A stretch of 20,442 nucleotides of DNA from assembly GCA_913009475.1 (NCBI GenBank), contig CAJVYJ010000010.1, positions 1 through 20,442 of the forward strand, in the 5' to 3' direction. The notes under the pieces were generated by a model that was not told the origin of the DNA, made no database searches, and saw only the letters and a program-made list of their open reading frames with translations. The stretch is from an uncultured Actinomycetes bacterium (GTDB lineage Bacteria > Actinomycetota > Aquicultoria > CAJVYJ01). Below are positions 14,974-20,442 of this stretch, in pieces (position 1 is the stretch's first letter; every line of letters starts with the position of its first letter). Made by a program: the position numbers and the translations under genes.

Positions 14974-15643
14974 TATTCCATACTTTCCAATCGTCAAAAT
15001 CTCGATTAAAACTTTTTATGCCGTCAAAATATTCCTTGTAAAAATCAAATATATCCTCCCCAAAAGTTAAAATTGTATTTTCGGTTCTAGGATTCGTGTT
15101 AATGTTCGCCGAGCTCTCTATACCAAAAGCGAATTTATCGCCAATGCCGGCAAATATTTTTGCGTGATTCCTAAATATACAAACTCGACCACTACATTTT
15201 TTAACAATCTTTTTCAGAGCTACAAACTCATCGCTATAACTACCCGGAAATATTTCGCCGCAATAAGCGTCCAGCCGTTTTATCTTTCCGCTATTTAACC
15301 ATTCCTCGAATTGTAAAACATCATCAAGAGCCATACACCAAGTAGAAAAAAGTAGATACTTAATTTTTTGTGTTCTAACAATATGTTTCAAATATGAAAG
15401 AGAGTCGATATCGCCGCCTGATAGAAAGTGATAAGTTAAGTTAATATCAAAATCAGCTTTTAAAATATCAAGCAACTTCGATTCGCTAAAAGCTCGGCGA
15501 TAAATATGCTTTTCCTTGCGAGCAATTACCTTAGCGGTTATGGATTTTTTACAGGCCGGACATAATTTTTCTTTTTTCGGTGCCGTTTTTTTAACTTTAA
15601 ATAGTTCATTAATATTGAAGGATTCATTAATATCTATTTTCAC
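14948..15643 (-). CDS. Phospholipase D-like domain protein
   Basis: A 231-aa protein at the head of the late block. The C-terminal half carries one PLD-type motif: NHAKIFAGIGDKFAFGIESS at 159-178 (His160, Lys162, Asp169), followed by SANINTNPRTEN. Only one HKD-type motif is visible, as in dimeric PLD nucleases such as Nuc. A CPAC pair at 28-31 is the only N-terminal metal-like motif. PLD-like proteins are encoded near terminases in many phages, and a nuclease or DNA-binding role is assumed, not proven. The start is GTG with AAGGGGAAGC before it. The end overlaps the small terminase by 26 bases. Confidence 0.8.
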   Translation of the reverse strand: MKIDINESFNINELFKVKKTAPKKEKLCPACKKSITAKVIARKEKHIYRRAFSESKLLDILKADFDINLTYHFLSGGDIDSLSYLKHIVRTQKIKYLLFSTWCMALDDVLQFEEWLNSGKIKRLDAYCGEIFPGSYSDEFVALKKIVKKCSGRVCIFRNHAKIFAGIGDKFAFGIESSANINTNPRTENTILTFGEDIFDFYKEYFDGIKSFNRDFDDWKVWNNGNSKKSK

Positions 15644-15687
15644 GCTTCCCCTTTTTATATCGTCAAATTCGTAAAATCCTAGGCATT

Positions 15688-15712
15688 AAAAAAGCTCCCC
15701 ATCTGGAGAGCT
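15688..15712 (-). terminator. Intrinsic terminator between early and late blocks
   Basis: Read leftward, AGCTCTCC and GGGGAGCT form an 8-bp stem (one G-U) with an AGAT loop, followed by six Ts. It lies 45 bases upstream of the first late gene and about 45 bases downstream of a promoter-like sequence, so it would stop both early transcripts and those from that promoter unless bypassed. Confidence 0.9.
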
Positions 15713-15762
15713 ACTTGGTTTATTTATTCGTTGTATCGTGACAGCTTGCGCTATATTACCAT

Positions 15763-15790
15763 ACTTTAGCACGTTAAATCGCTTTGTCAA
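15763..15790 (-). promoter_or_regulatory. Sigma-70-type promoter upstream of the late block
   Basis: Read leftward, there is a perfect TTGACA (15785-15790), a 16-base spacer, and TAAAGT (15763-15768) with an extended -10 TGC just before it. The start point would be near 15756. The transcript meets the terminator at 15712 after about 45 bases, giving a short RNA of about 70 nt if it stops there. The position between the early and late blocks, with no gene in the 200-base gap, fits a late promoter. Confidence 0.7.
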
Positions 15791-15846
15791 GTATTTTTTC
15801 AACCCTCACTACCTGCCTTTACTCAAGCGCTAGGGACTCGTCATTT

Positions 15847-16158
15847 TTAACGTTTTTTCTTCGCTACCTTGCGAGTATCTTGAACGCGGATAATTAGGTC
15901 CGTTTCGATGATTTCAAATAGGCGGTTGATTTCCTTATCTTCCTCGGCCGGATTACTCCTACTTCCAAGATAGATAATTGATTTTGATGAACTGTTTGGG
16001 TACCGGACCGGCGCGCAATTCAAACTATCGAGTTCCTTTATGCCGATTTCTAAATCTTTGATCAGCGCCAGAATCCTTAAGACTTTCCGTTTCTGTTGTG
16101 CTTTTCTTGAAGCCTGATAATTACGTGCTCTTTGTAATCCCGACAAACGTCTTTTCAC
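15847..16158 (-). CDS. Basic hypothetical protein, last early gene
   Basis: A 103-aa protein with a strongly basic N-terminus (about residues 1-30, RNYQASRKAQQKRKV) and a basic tail (KVAKKKR), and a helical middle. The GTG start overlaps the RusA stop in the sequence GTGA. In many phages the gene between a RusA-type resolvase and the terminase is a late transcription regulator (ArpU, RinA or Q-like). The basic composition and the promoter-terminator just downstream fit such a role, but no family motif is recognised. Confidence 0.7.
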   Translation of the reverse strand: MKRRLSGLQRARNYQASRKAQQKRKVLRILALIKDLEIGIKELDSLNCAPVRYPNSSSKSIIYLGSRSNPAEEDKEINRLFEIIETDLIIRVQDTRKVAKKKR

Positions 16159-16526
16159 CTAAACGCCCTTTCCAGCTCACATATTTCAACCTCGACTCGT
16201 TCGTTTTTCTTTCCTTTGCAATAGTAAATTCCGGTACCGGTACCATAACGCCTAATCTGTTTATCATCCTTGTAGGCTATCCAGTTAAGTCCGTCCTCAA
16301 TAGCCTTGATCAGGTTTGACAAATCTCCGTGCTGCCGGTTGGAAAAATAGAACTTGGCCGTGAATAATACCTCGCTCTTTGGAATCATCTGAATGCCGCC
16401 GTGCTTTGCGTACCAGCCAACTTTCTCTTCCCACCTCCGGGTCGGCTCCGGCGTTATCGCCCGTTTTCCGATTATCCTCGGCCGGCCCTTTGGCTTGGCG
16501 TGACCGGGGATTATGAATTTTTTCAA
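16155..16526 (-). CDS. rusA: RusA-family Holliday junction resolvase
   Basis: A 123-aa endonuclease that cuts four-way junctions and removes branches before packaging. Seen are PKGRPR (12-17), the catalytic block HGDLSNLIKAIEDGLNWIAY (66-85, with Asp68 and Asp78) and KDDKQI (86-91). The usual DLDN of the family is DLSN here, so one acidic residue is replaced by Ser70, a variant known in some family members. Length is normal. The TTG start overlaps the preceding stop (TTGA) and has AAGGAG just before it. It belongs to the early block and is coupled to the next gene. Confidence 0.92.
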   Translation of the reverse strand: MKKFIIPGHAKPKGRPRIIGKRAITPEPTRRWEEKVGWYAKHGGIQMIPKSEVLFTAKFYFSNRQHGDLSNLIKAIEDGLNWIAYKDDKQIRRYGTGTGIYYCKGKKNERVEVEICELERAFR

Positions 16527-16714
16527 TTCTCCTTCTTCCTCTTTTCGCTTAGCAAAATATAGCTTGACCTAATCGAGTCCCCAGCGCCAGTGACGACGTT
16601 ATCCTGCCACCACCGCTTAAAGTCTTTCCTAAGCGGACACCTGGCGCTGATTCGATAGTCCCCGCACTTAAGGCAAGTTTGGGTTTTCTTACACACTTTA
16701 GGCTTGGTTATCAT
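16523..16714 (-). CDS. Small Cys-rich hypothetical protein
   Basis: A 63-aa protein with CKKTQTCLKCGDYRISARC near its start, a four-cysteine arrangement that could bind zinc. The rest is basic and polar with no known motif. The ATG follows directly after the stop of the 154-aa gene, and its own stop overlaps the RusA start. Function unknown; a small nucleic-acid-binding protein is a fair guess. Confidence 0.7.
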   Translation of the reverse strand: MITKPKVCKKTQTCLKCGDYRISARCPLRKDFKRWWQDNVVTGAGDSIRSSYILLSEKRKKEN

Positions 16715-17179
16715 TTACGCTCTTGGTGCTACTTTGCCACACTCAGCGCATTTCGATGAGCCATCTTTTGCTTGAAAATCGCGCTCATATTTGTGGTAGC
16801 CGCGGTCTTTGCACTTCTTAGCCGCTTTTTCTTCAGCGAACCTGATCAGCTCTTTTTTCACGTACTTAACCAGCTCCACCGGCAGCTCTTCGGCCTTCTT
16901 GATTTCGTATTCATTGGTCCGGGTCAGTACGCCTTCCTTGTCTTCAGCGTGGCTGACTTTCGTAACAGTGCCGGCAATTAAAAAGTATTCCCGATCGTTT
17001 AACTTCGCGATCTTATCAATATCTTTTTGCGGTTCATAAAGCGTTCCAGCGCTTCCGGCCTTCATCTTTTTTTCTAGGCAATAGACCTTCTCGCCCTCGA
17101 ATAACGGCAGTTGCCGCTCTCTTTTTTCCGCCTCTACCTGGTAATCCGTTGGTGGCATTTCTGTCATTGCTTGTACCAT
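16715..17179 (-). CDS. Hypothetical protein with C-terminal zinc-ribbon-like pair
   Basis: A 154-aa protein. Residues 30-95 appear globular (EKVYCLEKKMKAG, YFLIAGTVTKVSHAED), and about 100-125 is a Lys/Glu-rich helix. The tail includes KCAECGKVAP, a CxxC knuckle, with an earlier Cys at KKCKDRGY. I recognise no family. ATG with AGGAGAAG upstream. It lies between the replisome-organizer-like gene and the Cys-rich 63-aa gene in the replication and recombination part of the early block. Confidence 0.75.
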   Translation of the reverse strand: MVQAMTEMPPTDYQVEAEKRERQLPLFEGEKVYCLEKKMKAGSAGTLYEPQKDIDKIAKLNDREYFLIAGTVTKVSHAEDKEGVLTRTNEYEIKKAEELPVELVKYVKKELIRFAEEKAAKKCKDRGYHKYERDFQAKDGSSKCAECGKVAPRA

Positions 17180-17191
17180 AATCTTCTCCTT

Positions 17192-18034
17192 TTAAGTTGC
17201 TTTTTCCATTTCCTCCCGGGGTGGCTTGAAGTCGTCTAGGTTTTCAATCAACCTTATCTTGGCGACTTTGACCAGCCATGCGGCCGGGTTTTTCTTAATG
17301 GATGCCTCTGTTCCCAGTTTGGAAACGAACCTTCCCAGGCGCTCTTCACACGCTTTACTCTCATTCCAGTAGTCACGGCTTTTCAATTCCACTTCCGCCT
17401 GAGTCGTGACGCTTCGGATGATTTTATCTGCAATAACGGAGGTATGTTTCGATTCCGCTTTACCGTTACCCTTACCAACAGCGGTGTCTTCCACGTCCGC
17501 TTTGCTGTTGTTTTTGCTTTTAGATTCGTTAGAATCAGCAGCGTTTTTTGCTTCTTTTGAGTTTTCCACAGGCTCTGAGCGATAAGTACTTAAAGTACTT
17601 GCTCTTTCTTTACCGTACTGTCCCGTACTGTCGTCGTTACTTCCGTTACTAACTGTTACTTCCGTTACTTTTTTTTGTTTCTTTCTCTTTTTGAACTTAG
17701 CTTGACGATCGGCATTAGTGGGGTCTATCTGGTAGTTTGACCATCCGGGAATATAATATCCGTCTTCATCTTTTGCGATTAATGGTTCATCGCCTTTTAG
17801 ACAATTATCTAATCCGATCTTAATTATCTCTTTTGGGACCGATGTGGTTTTGTGGATATAATCAGCGGTTAGATATTTTTCTTTTATCCGGCCGCTGCGC
17901 ATATTGAATTTCTTAACTATCCGGCACACACGTTCAAATGTAACCGCGGCCTCCCAACCGACAATAATAATGTCGGGGTGTACGTCATATTCGGCATCCC
18001 ATCTAAGCCAGGTCAAACTAAATCCCTTTCTCAA
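17192..18034 (-). CDS. Replisome-organizer-like / DNA replication initiation protein
   Basis: A 280-aa protein. The N-terminal 110 residues fit a winged-helix replisome organizer: GRIKEKYLTADYIHKTTSVP as the recognition part, then an acidic wing (KDEDGYYIPGWSNYQIDPTN), with the common W-x-x-YQ and a following basic RQAKFKKRKKQKK. The middle (about 130-200) is Ser/Asn/Lys-rich and probably disordered. The C-terminus (about 215-270) is helical, with KKNPAAWLVKVAKIRL. Such proteins bind the phage origin and recruit the host helicase. The start is TTG at 18034 within the end of the upstream 56-aa gene; a second TTG at codon 7 has a better-spaced AAAGGGA. No helicase or loader gene is visible here. 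Confidence 0.7.
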   Translation of the reverse strand: MRKGFSLTWLRWDAEYDVHPDIIIVGWEAAVTFERVCRIVKKFNMRSGRIKEKYLTADYIHKTTSVPKEIIKIGLDNCLKGDEPLIAKDEDGYYIPGWSNYQIDPTNADRQAKFKKRKKQKKVTEVTVSNGSNDDSTGQYGKERASTLSTYRSEPVENSKEAKNAADSNESKSKNNSKADVEDTAVGKGNGKAESKHTSVIADKIIRSVTTQAEVELKSRDYWNESKACEERLGRFVSKLGTEASIKKNPAAWLVKVAKIRLIENLDDFKPPREEMEKAT

Positions 18035-18188
18035 TCATCCATAAAACTAATAAAATTATTTCTACAACTAACCAAATCTCAAAAAATCGCTTACGTTTAA
18101 TCGCTAATTCATTCCAAAGTTCCCGCCCTAACTTTCTAAGTGCTCTATCAAGCTCTTGAAAAGCTTCCAGGGTAGTTTTTTTAGCCAA
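18018..18188 (-). CDS. Small single-pass membrane protein, 56 aa, TTG start
   Basis: This open frame fills the gap between the 68-aa gene and the replisome-organizer-like gene. It starts at a TTG (18186-18188) that overlaps the preceding stop, with GGTGGGAG four bases upstream. The protein is MAKKTTLEAFQELDRALRKL, a charged amphipathic helix, then FFEIWLVVEIILLVLWMI (35-52), a convincing membrane segment, ending EKGI. Its stop overlaps the next gene's start by 17 bases. No family is recognised. Holin-like or membrane-anchor roles are possible but not supported. Confidence 0.65.
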   Translation of the reverse strand: MAKKTTLEAFQELDRALRKLGRELWNELAIKRKRFFEIWLVVEIILLVLWMIEKGI

Positions 18189-18387
18189 TTATCTCCCACC
18201 CCTTTCTTTTGGCGTAAGCCCTGGTTGCCTTGAGGGCGCTTTCCTTTATGGCATACGGCTTAAGTTCTTTTATTTGGGTATAGCAATCTACATCATGGCG
18301 GCGGTATAAAAGATATAAACCACACACTTTCAATAGTCCGATACCTTGTCCTTTATCATCAACGGCGATTAAAATGAAGTCAGTCAT
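18181..18387 (-). CDS. Small hypothetical protein
   Basis: A 68-aa protein with an N-terminal hydrophobic strand (FILIAVDDKGQGIGLLKVCG) and a basic helical C-terminus (KATRAYAKRKGWEIIG). No known motif. Its ATG overlaps the stop of the 147-aa gene (ATGA), and its stop overlaps the start of the 56-aa membrane protein. It is coupled in the early operon. Function unknown. Confidence 0.7.
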   Translation of the reverse strand: MTDFILIAVDDKGQGIGLLKVCGLYLLYRRHDVDCYTQIKELKPYAIKESALKATRAYAKRKGWEIIG

Positions 18388-18827
18388 TTAATCCACCACT
18401 TCCACCATTTGCGCTGGTAGTCGGGACAGTTGCAATAAGTAGTTAACCAGGGAGTTGAATTTTTACTGTACCAGCCATTGTATGGTTTTAATTTACAATA
18501 TCTTAAATAAACAAACCATAGGCTTACATTCCGGCAATTCTTGCAATAGATTTTCCTTGAACCTACCTTAAATACTTTTATACTTTCAGATGATATGGGA
18601 TAAGGCCATCGCAAACCCTCTTTATCCATTTTTTTAGGCAAGTTACTTGGATTAATTTCAACTTCTAAAATAACGCTATCCTCACCATTCAAATCCGGCC
18701 AAGGTCGAGGCGACAGCATAATATAAGGGGTAGGTGAATTAAACCAAGTAGGCGAAGAATTTGGCAATAATCCTTTTTGCTTAATGCTATTCAGTTTTTG
18801 TTTTGTTGTTGTGTGATAAAATTTCAT
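18384..18827 (-). CDS. Hypothetical protein with ADP-ribosyltransferase-like N-terminus and Cys-rich tail
   Basis: A 147-aa protein. The opening KFYHTTTKQKLNSIKQKGLL, followed at 33-42 by PTPYIMLSPR and then LEVEINPSNL, resembles the first half of small ADP-ribosyltransferase-fold proteins (Tpt1/DarT-like: a Y/F-H-T start, an I-x-x-x-GL helix, then a Y-x-x-LS strand). The final part has cysteines spaced CKNC, then CNC near the end, with many Trp. I cannot confirm the catalytic Glu. The ATG overlaps the preceding stop (ATGA). If it is a true ART it could act on host or phage targets during early infection, which is inference only. Confidence 0.65.
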   Translation of the reverse strand: MKFYHTTTKQKLNSIKQKGLLPNSSPTWFNSPTPYIMLSPRPWPDLNGEDSVILEVEINPSNLPKKMDKEGLRWPYPISSESIKVFKVGSRKIYCKNCRNVSLWFVYLRYCKLKPYNGWYSKNSTPWLTTYCNCPDYQRKWWKWWIK

Positions 18828-19099
18828 AGCAAATCCTGTTCATTTCTCAGCTTTTTGATGTCCTCTTCTGAAAAACCCATAGTACTTATAATAAATTCAG
18901 GTGATTTTTCGTGAATCTCTTTTTTCAGCTCTTCAATCTCATTGTCTTGGCGCAAAATATTAAAAAACAAAAGTATACTTATGCCAAATAATATTTGTAT
19001 ATTATCGTTGACAAACAAGCCGTAAAACATCCAAATAATTCCGACAACCCCGACCGCCAATGTCAGAAAAAACTTGATAGTTTCTTTATACTTTTTCAC
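18824..19099 (-). CDS. Small two-segment membrane protein
   Basis: A 91-aa protein with two hydrophobic segments at about 9-29 (FFLTLAVGVVGIIWMFYGLF) and 32-49 (NIQILFGISILLFFNIL), then a charged helical tail (DNEIEELKKEIHEKSPEF). GTG start with GGAGG five bases before it, overlapping the stop of the 42-aa basic gene in GTGA. Unknown function. Two close hydrophobic segments and a cytoplasmic tail can suit a holin or superinfection exclusion protein, but the early location argues against a holin. Confidence 0.75.
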   Translation of the reverse strand: MKKYKETIKFFLTLAVGVVGIIWMFYGLFVNDNIQILFGISILLFFNILRQDNEIEELKKEIHEKSPEFIISTMGFSEEDIKKLRNEQDLL

Positions 19100-19224
19100 T
19101 TAATCCTCCATAACTTAAATATCTCTCTTAGCCTGCCTCTGTGCTTACCCATCTTCTTTTTTAACCGCCTGCCTTGGCGATTGTTCTGCTTAGCAACTTT
19201 AATCAGCGGCGGTAGTTGTTTCAC
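19096..19224 (-). CDS. Small very basic protein, 42 aa, GTG start
   Basis: An open frame in the space between the ASCH-like gene and the two-segment membrane protein. The GTG (19222-19224) has GAGG six bases upstream and lies inside the end of the ASCH-like gene. The stop overlaps the next GTG as GTGA. The product starts MKQLPPLIKVAKQNNRQGRR and continues LKKKMGKHRGRLREIFKLWR, with roughly 40 percent Lys and Arg and no acidic residue but one Glu. Such composition suggests RNA or DNA binding. The coupling on both sides supports it as a real gene, though it is very short. Confidence 0.55.
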   Translation of the reverse strand: MKQLPPLIKVAKQNNRQGRRLKKKMGKHRGRLREIFKLWRIK

Positions 19225-19675
19225 TTAACACCTCAAATTCATAGACGAACACCCAAGGGTTAGTTTTAACTTCGTAGCCTTTATCCTCATAGATTTCATT
19301 CCAGTGCTTTTCAAACCATTTAACTGCATTTATTAACGCATTAGGCTGTTTTTTATTTCTGTTTGGCGCACCCTCTTTTAGAAGTTCACCGTAGTTAATC
19401 GGGTAAAGCCGCTCTACTCTTACGTCAGTGATTTTGAGCAAAATGCCAGTCTTTTTGTTTGTCATAATCTCGACAATATCGCCGACTTGGTACTTGGATA
19501 ATTCCTTAGCGTGATGACTGTCGCCGTAATCATCTTCATAATAGATATAATCTTTATCGTTTATGTCCCAATCAAAATTGGCGGCAATGTCACCGTTAAT
19601 CGGTCGCCTAAATACTGTCGTTGAACCATCCAGAATTGATGGAACGCGTTGCTGCTTAAACCTTATTGTTTTCAC
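19199..19675 (-). CDS. ASCH/PUA-like phage protein
   Basis: A 158-aa protein of a type common in phage early regions. It opens KTIRFKQQRVPSILDGSTTV with FRRPI after it, continues with KYQVGDIVEIM, then LLKITDVRVERL, and closes KTNPWVFVYEFEVL. That order (GxxTxxRR, YxxGD, ITxVxxxRL, NPWVxxxxFE) matches a family of ASCH-like domains thought to bind RNA or modified bases; its molecular role is unknown. GTG start with GGAGG six bases upstream. The 42-aa basic gene begins within its last codons. Confidence 0.72.
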   Translation of the reverse strand: MKTIRFKQQRVPSILDGSTTVFRRPINGDIAANFDWDINDKDYIYYEDDYGDSHHAKELSKYQVGDIVEIMTNKKTGILLKITDVRVERLYPINYGELLKEGAPNRNKKQPNALINAVKWFEKHWNEIYEDKGYEVKTNPWVFVYEFEVLSETTTAAD

Positions 19676-19690
19676 CCTTAACCTCCAATA

Positions 19691-20104
19691 TCATCTGCCA
19701 AAGCCGTAGCCATTCGGCCACAAATATGAACACTTAGGACTAACATCGTTCTTAAAGAAAACTATCGTTTTAGCTCTCGCCTCAGCCTCAGTATCAAAAC
19801 CCTTTTTAGCCCCTTCAACACACCAACCTTGATTTTCTGTACTCCAACTTGGTAATTCTAAATCTGCATCTTTCAGCCACTCACCCATCTCGCCGACCAG
19901 GGGAGCGGGGCAGATGACACGGACTGTTGTATCAGGGTCTTTAAGACTTGCGTCAAATAATTCGCGAGCTTCTTGGTGTGACATCAGATTGACCTTGCCG
20001 TTTATCTCAACCCACAAAAAATAACTATGCTTGAACAAAACCCCCGCCTTGACTAGCTTTTGGCAGGTTTCAAAGATGGGGATTAGGGTTTTAATGTTGT
20101 TCAT
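19691..20104 (-). CDS. Hypothetical protein
   Basis: A 137-aa protein that I do not recognise. It has an N-terminal helix (IFETCQKLVKAGVLFKHSY), a NLMSHQEARELFDASLKDPD segment, and a C-terminal GYGFGR after SPKCSYLWPN. ATG start overlapping the end of the zinc-ribbon gene by 14 bases. No membrane segment or signal. It lies in the early block and may be a regulatory or accessory protein, with no support beyond context. Confidence 0.7.
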   Translation of the reverse strand: MNNIKTLIPIFETCQKLVKAGVLFKHSYFLWVEINGKVNLMSHQEARELFDASLKDPDTTVRVICPAPLVGEMGEWLKDADLELPSWSTENQGWCVEGAKKGFDTEAEARAKTIVFFKNDVSPKCSYLWPNGYGFGR

Positions 20105-20273
20105 TGGTTACCTCTTTTTCATAGCCGCATTTATAACAAACATCATATAGTTTCATTTCAGTTGAGAGCTCACAATGCTTACAATCAGTTTTAGAATGAG
20201 TGCCATAACAACCCGCACAATGCCTAGTTCTATGAAAGGTTGTTCCACAAACAGGGCAAGTAATTACTCCCAT
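20091..20273 (-). CDS. Small zinc-ribbon protein (5' end at the contig edge)
   Basis: A 60-aa protein with four cysteine pairs: CPVC (6-9), CAGC (18-21), CKHC (31-34) and CYKC (47-50), spaced as two treble-clef or zinc-ribbon halves. It starts at an ATG at 20273. The frame stays open upstream into the adapter at 20296, and no clear ribosome site precedes the ATG, so the gene could begin beyond the insert. Residues read across the adapter are artificial. Nucleic-acid binding is the likely role. Confidence 0.6.
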   Translation of the reverse strand: MGVITCPVCGTTFHRTRHCAGCYGTHSKTDCKHCELSTEMKLYDVCYKCGYEKEVTNEQH

Positions 20274-20295
20274 AAATAGCAGAGCATTAGGTTTT

Positions 20296-20361
20296 AGATC
20301 GGAAGAGCACACGTCTGAACTCCAGTCACACTGATATATCTCGTATGCCGTCTTCTGCTTG
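20296..20361 (+). other. Illumina Read-2 / index / P7 adapter contamination
   Basis: The sequence begins AGATCGGAAGAGCACACGTC, holds an 8-base index ACTGATAT at 20330-20337 (recalled as TruSeq index 25), and ends GTCTTCTGCTTG. It marks the real right end of the insert at 20295. Together with the left adapter, it gives the contig the look of one library molecule 20 kb long, which is impossible, so each end comes from a short-insert read with untrimmed adapter. Confidence 0.98.
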
Positions 20362-20442
20362 AAAAAAAAAACATACAAAAAGAAAAAGAAAAATTGTTTA
20401 CAAAATTTCACCACCGTTTCCCTATTTCTGTTATTTTACTCC
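20362..20442. other. Non-biological sequence after the adapter
   Basis: A run of ten As follows the P7 end, then AT-rich low-quality sequence, the normal appearance of an Illumina read after the end of the molecule. Any open frame read here is meaningless. Confidence 0.92.

Noticed and set aside
15644..15687. A late promoter between the terminator and the PLD-like gene (TTGACG and GATATAAA present)
   Set aside because: The TTGACG box has its -10 position inside the gene, and the GATATAAA box has no fitting -35. The TTGACA/TAAAGT pair upstream of the terminator is far better.
817..20295. Integrase, lysis, or tRNA genes, or an att site
   Set aside because: I saw none. The fragment covers early, packaging, head and part of the tail region only, so lifestyle cannot be judged.
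20274..20414. N-terminal extension of the zinc-ribbon protein into a Phe/Lys-rich stretch
   Set aside because: It is translated Illumina adapter plus poly-A; the segment with WSSDVCSSDL is a familiar adapter-derived artefact in protein databases.

Overview
The window is a 20.1 kb assembled metagenomic fragment (about 152-20295) lying between untrimmed Illumina adapters. The P5/Read-1 adapter is at 94-151 and an indexed Read-2/P7 adapter at 20296-20361. Each is followed outward by a homopolymer and low-quality sequence that is not biological. The insert has two parts of different origin: a cellular-type CRISPR array (152-816) and a long stretch of tailed-phage genome with every gene on the minus strand (817-20295). 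The host cannot be named. TGA is used as a stop, ribosome binding sites are strong GGAGG-type, the DNA is moderately AT-rich, and the repeat is of the kind that ends in ATTGAAAC. This fits an uncultivated bacterium and its siphovirus-like phage.

Reading along the minus strand, the phage part starts with an early block (20273 to 15847) of small, tightly overlapping genes: a zinc-ribbon protein, unknown proteins, an ASCH-like protein, two small membrane proteins, an ART-like candidate, a replisome-organizer-like protein, a RusA resolvase and a basic protein. A promoter and then an intrinsic terminator (15790-15688) separate this from the late block. The late block (15643 to 817) runs: PLD-like protein, small terminase, large terminase, portal, Mu F-like minor head protein, charged coiled-coil protein, protease-scaffold, decoration protein, Mu gpT-like major capsid, connector and completion proteins, tail terminator, tail tube, G/GT chaperones, tape measure, a tail-tip-adjacent protein and a truncated tail protein. 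The head is Mu/gpT-like. A tube protein, G/GT chaperone pair and tape measure with no visible sheath gene point to a long non-contractile tail.

Three layers of expression control can be read from the sequence. First, the late block contains several intrinsic terminators with no room for a promoter downstream of them, and it is preceded by a promoter-terminator pair, which suggests processive antitermination. Second, there are two in-frame -1 slippery heptamers: A_AAA_AAC in the tail chaperone gene, as in lambda G/GT, and A_AAA_AAA just before the stop of the Mu F-like head gene, where the -1 frame is open for 61 more codons. Third, the early genes form a chain of ATGA/GTGA/TTGA-type overlaps.

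The most informative feature is the junction at 816/817. A phage tail gene is interrupted exactly where a CRISPR repeat ends. The simplest reading is that the array holds a spacer identical to phage positions 817 to about 852, and that the assembler crossed from spacer to protospacer. If so, the misassembly records a host-phage pair: the cell carrying this array targets this phage. Its geometry also gives a candidate CCN PAM and argues for DNA targeting.
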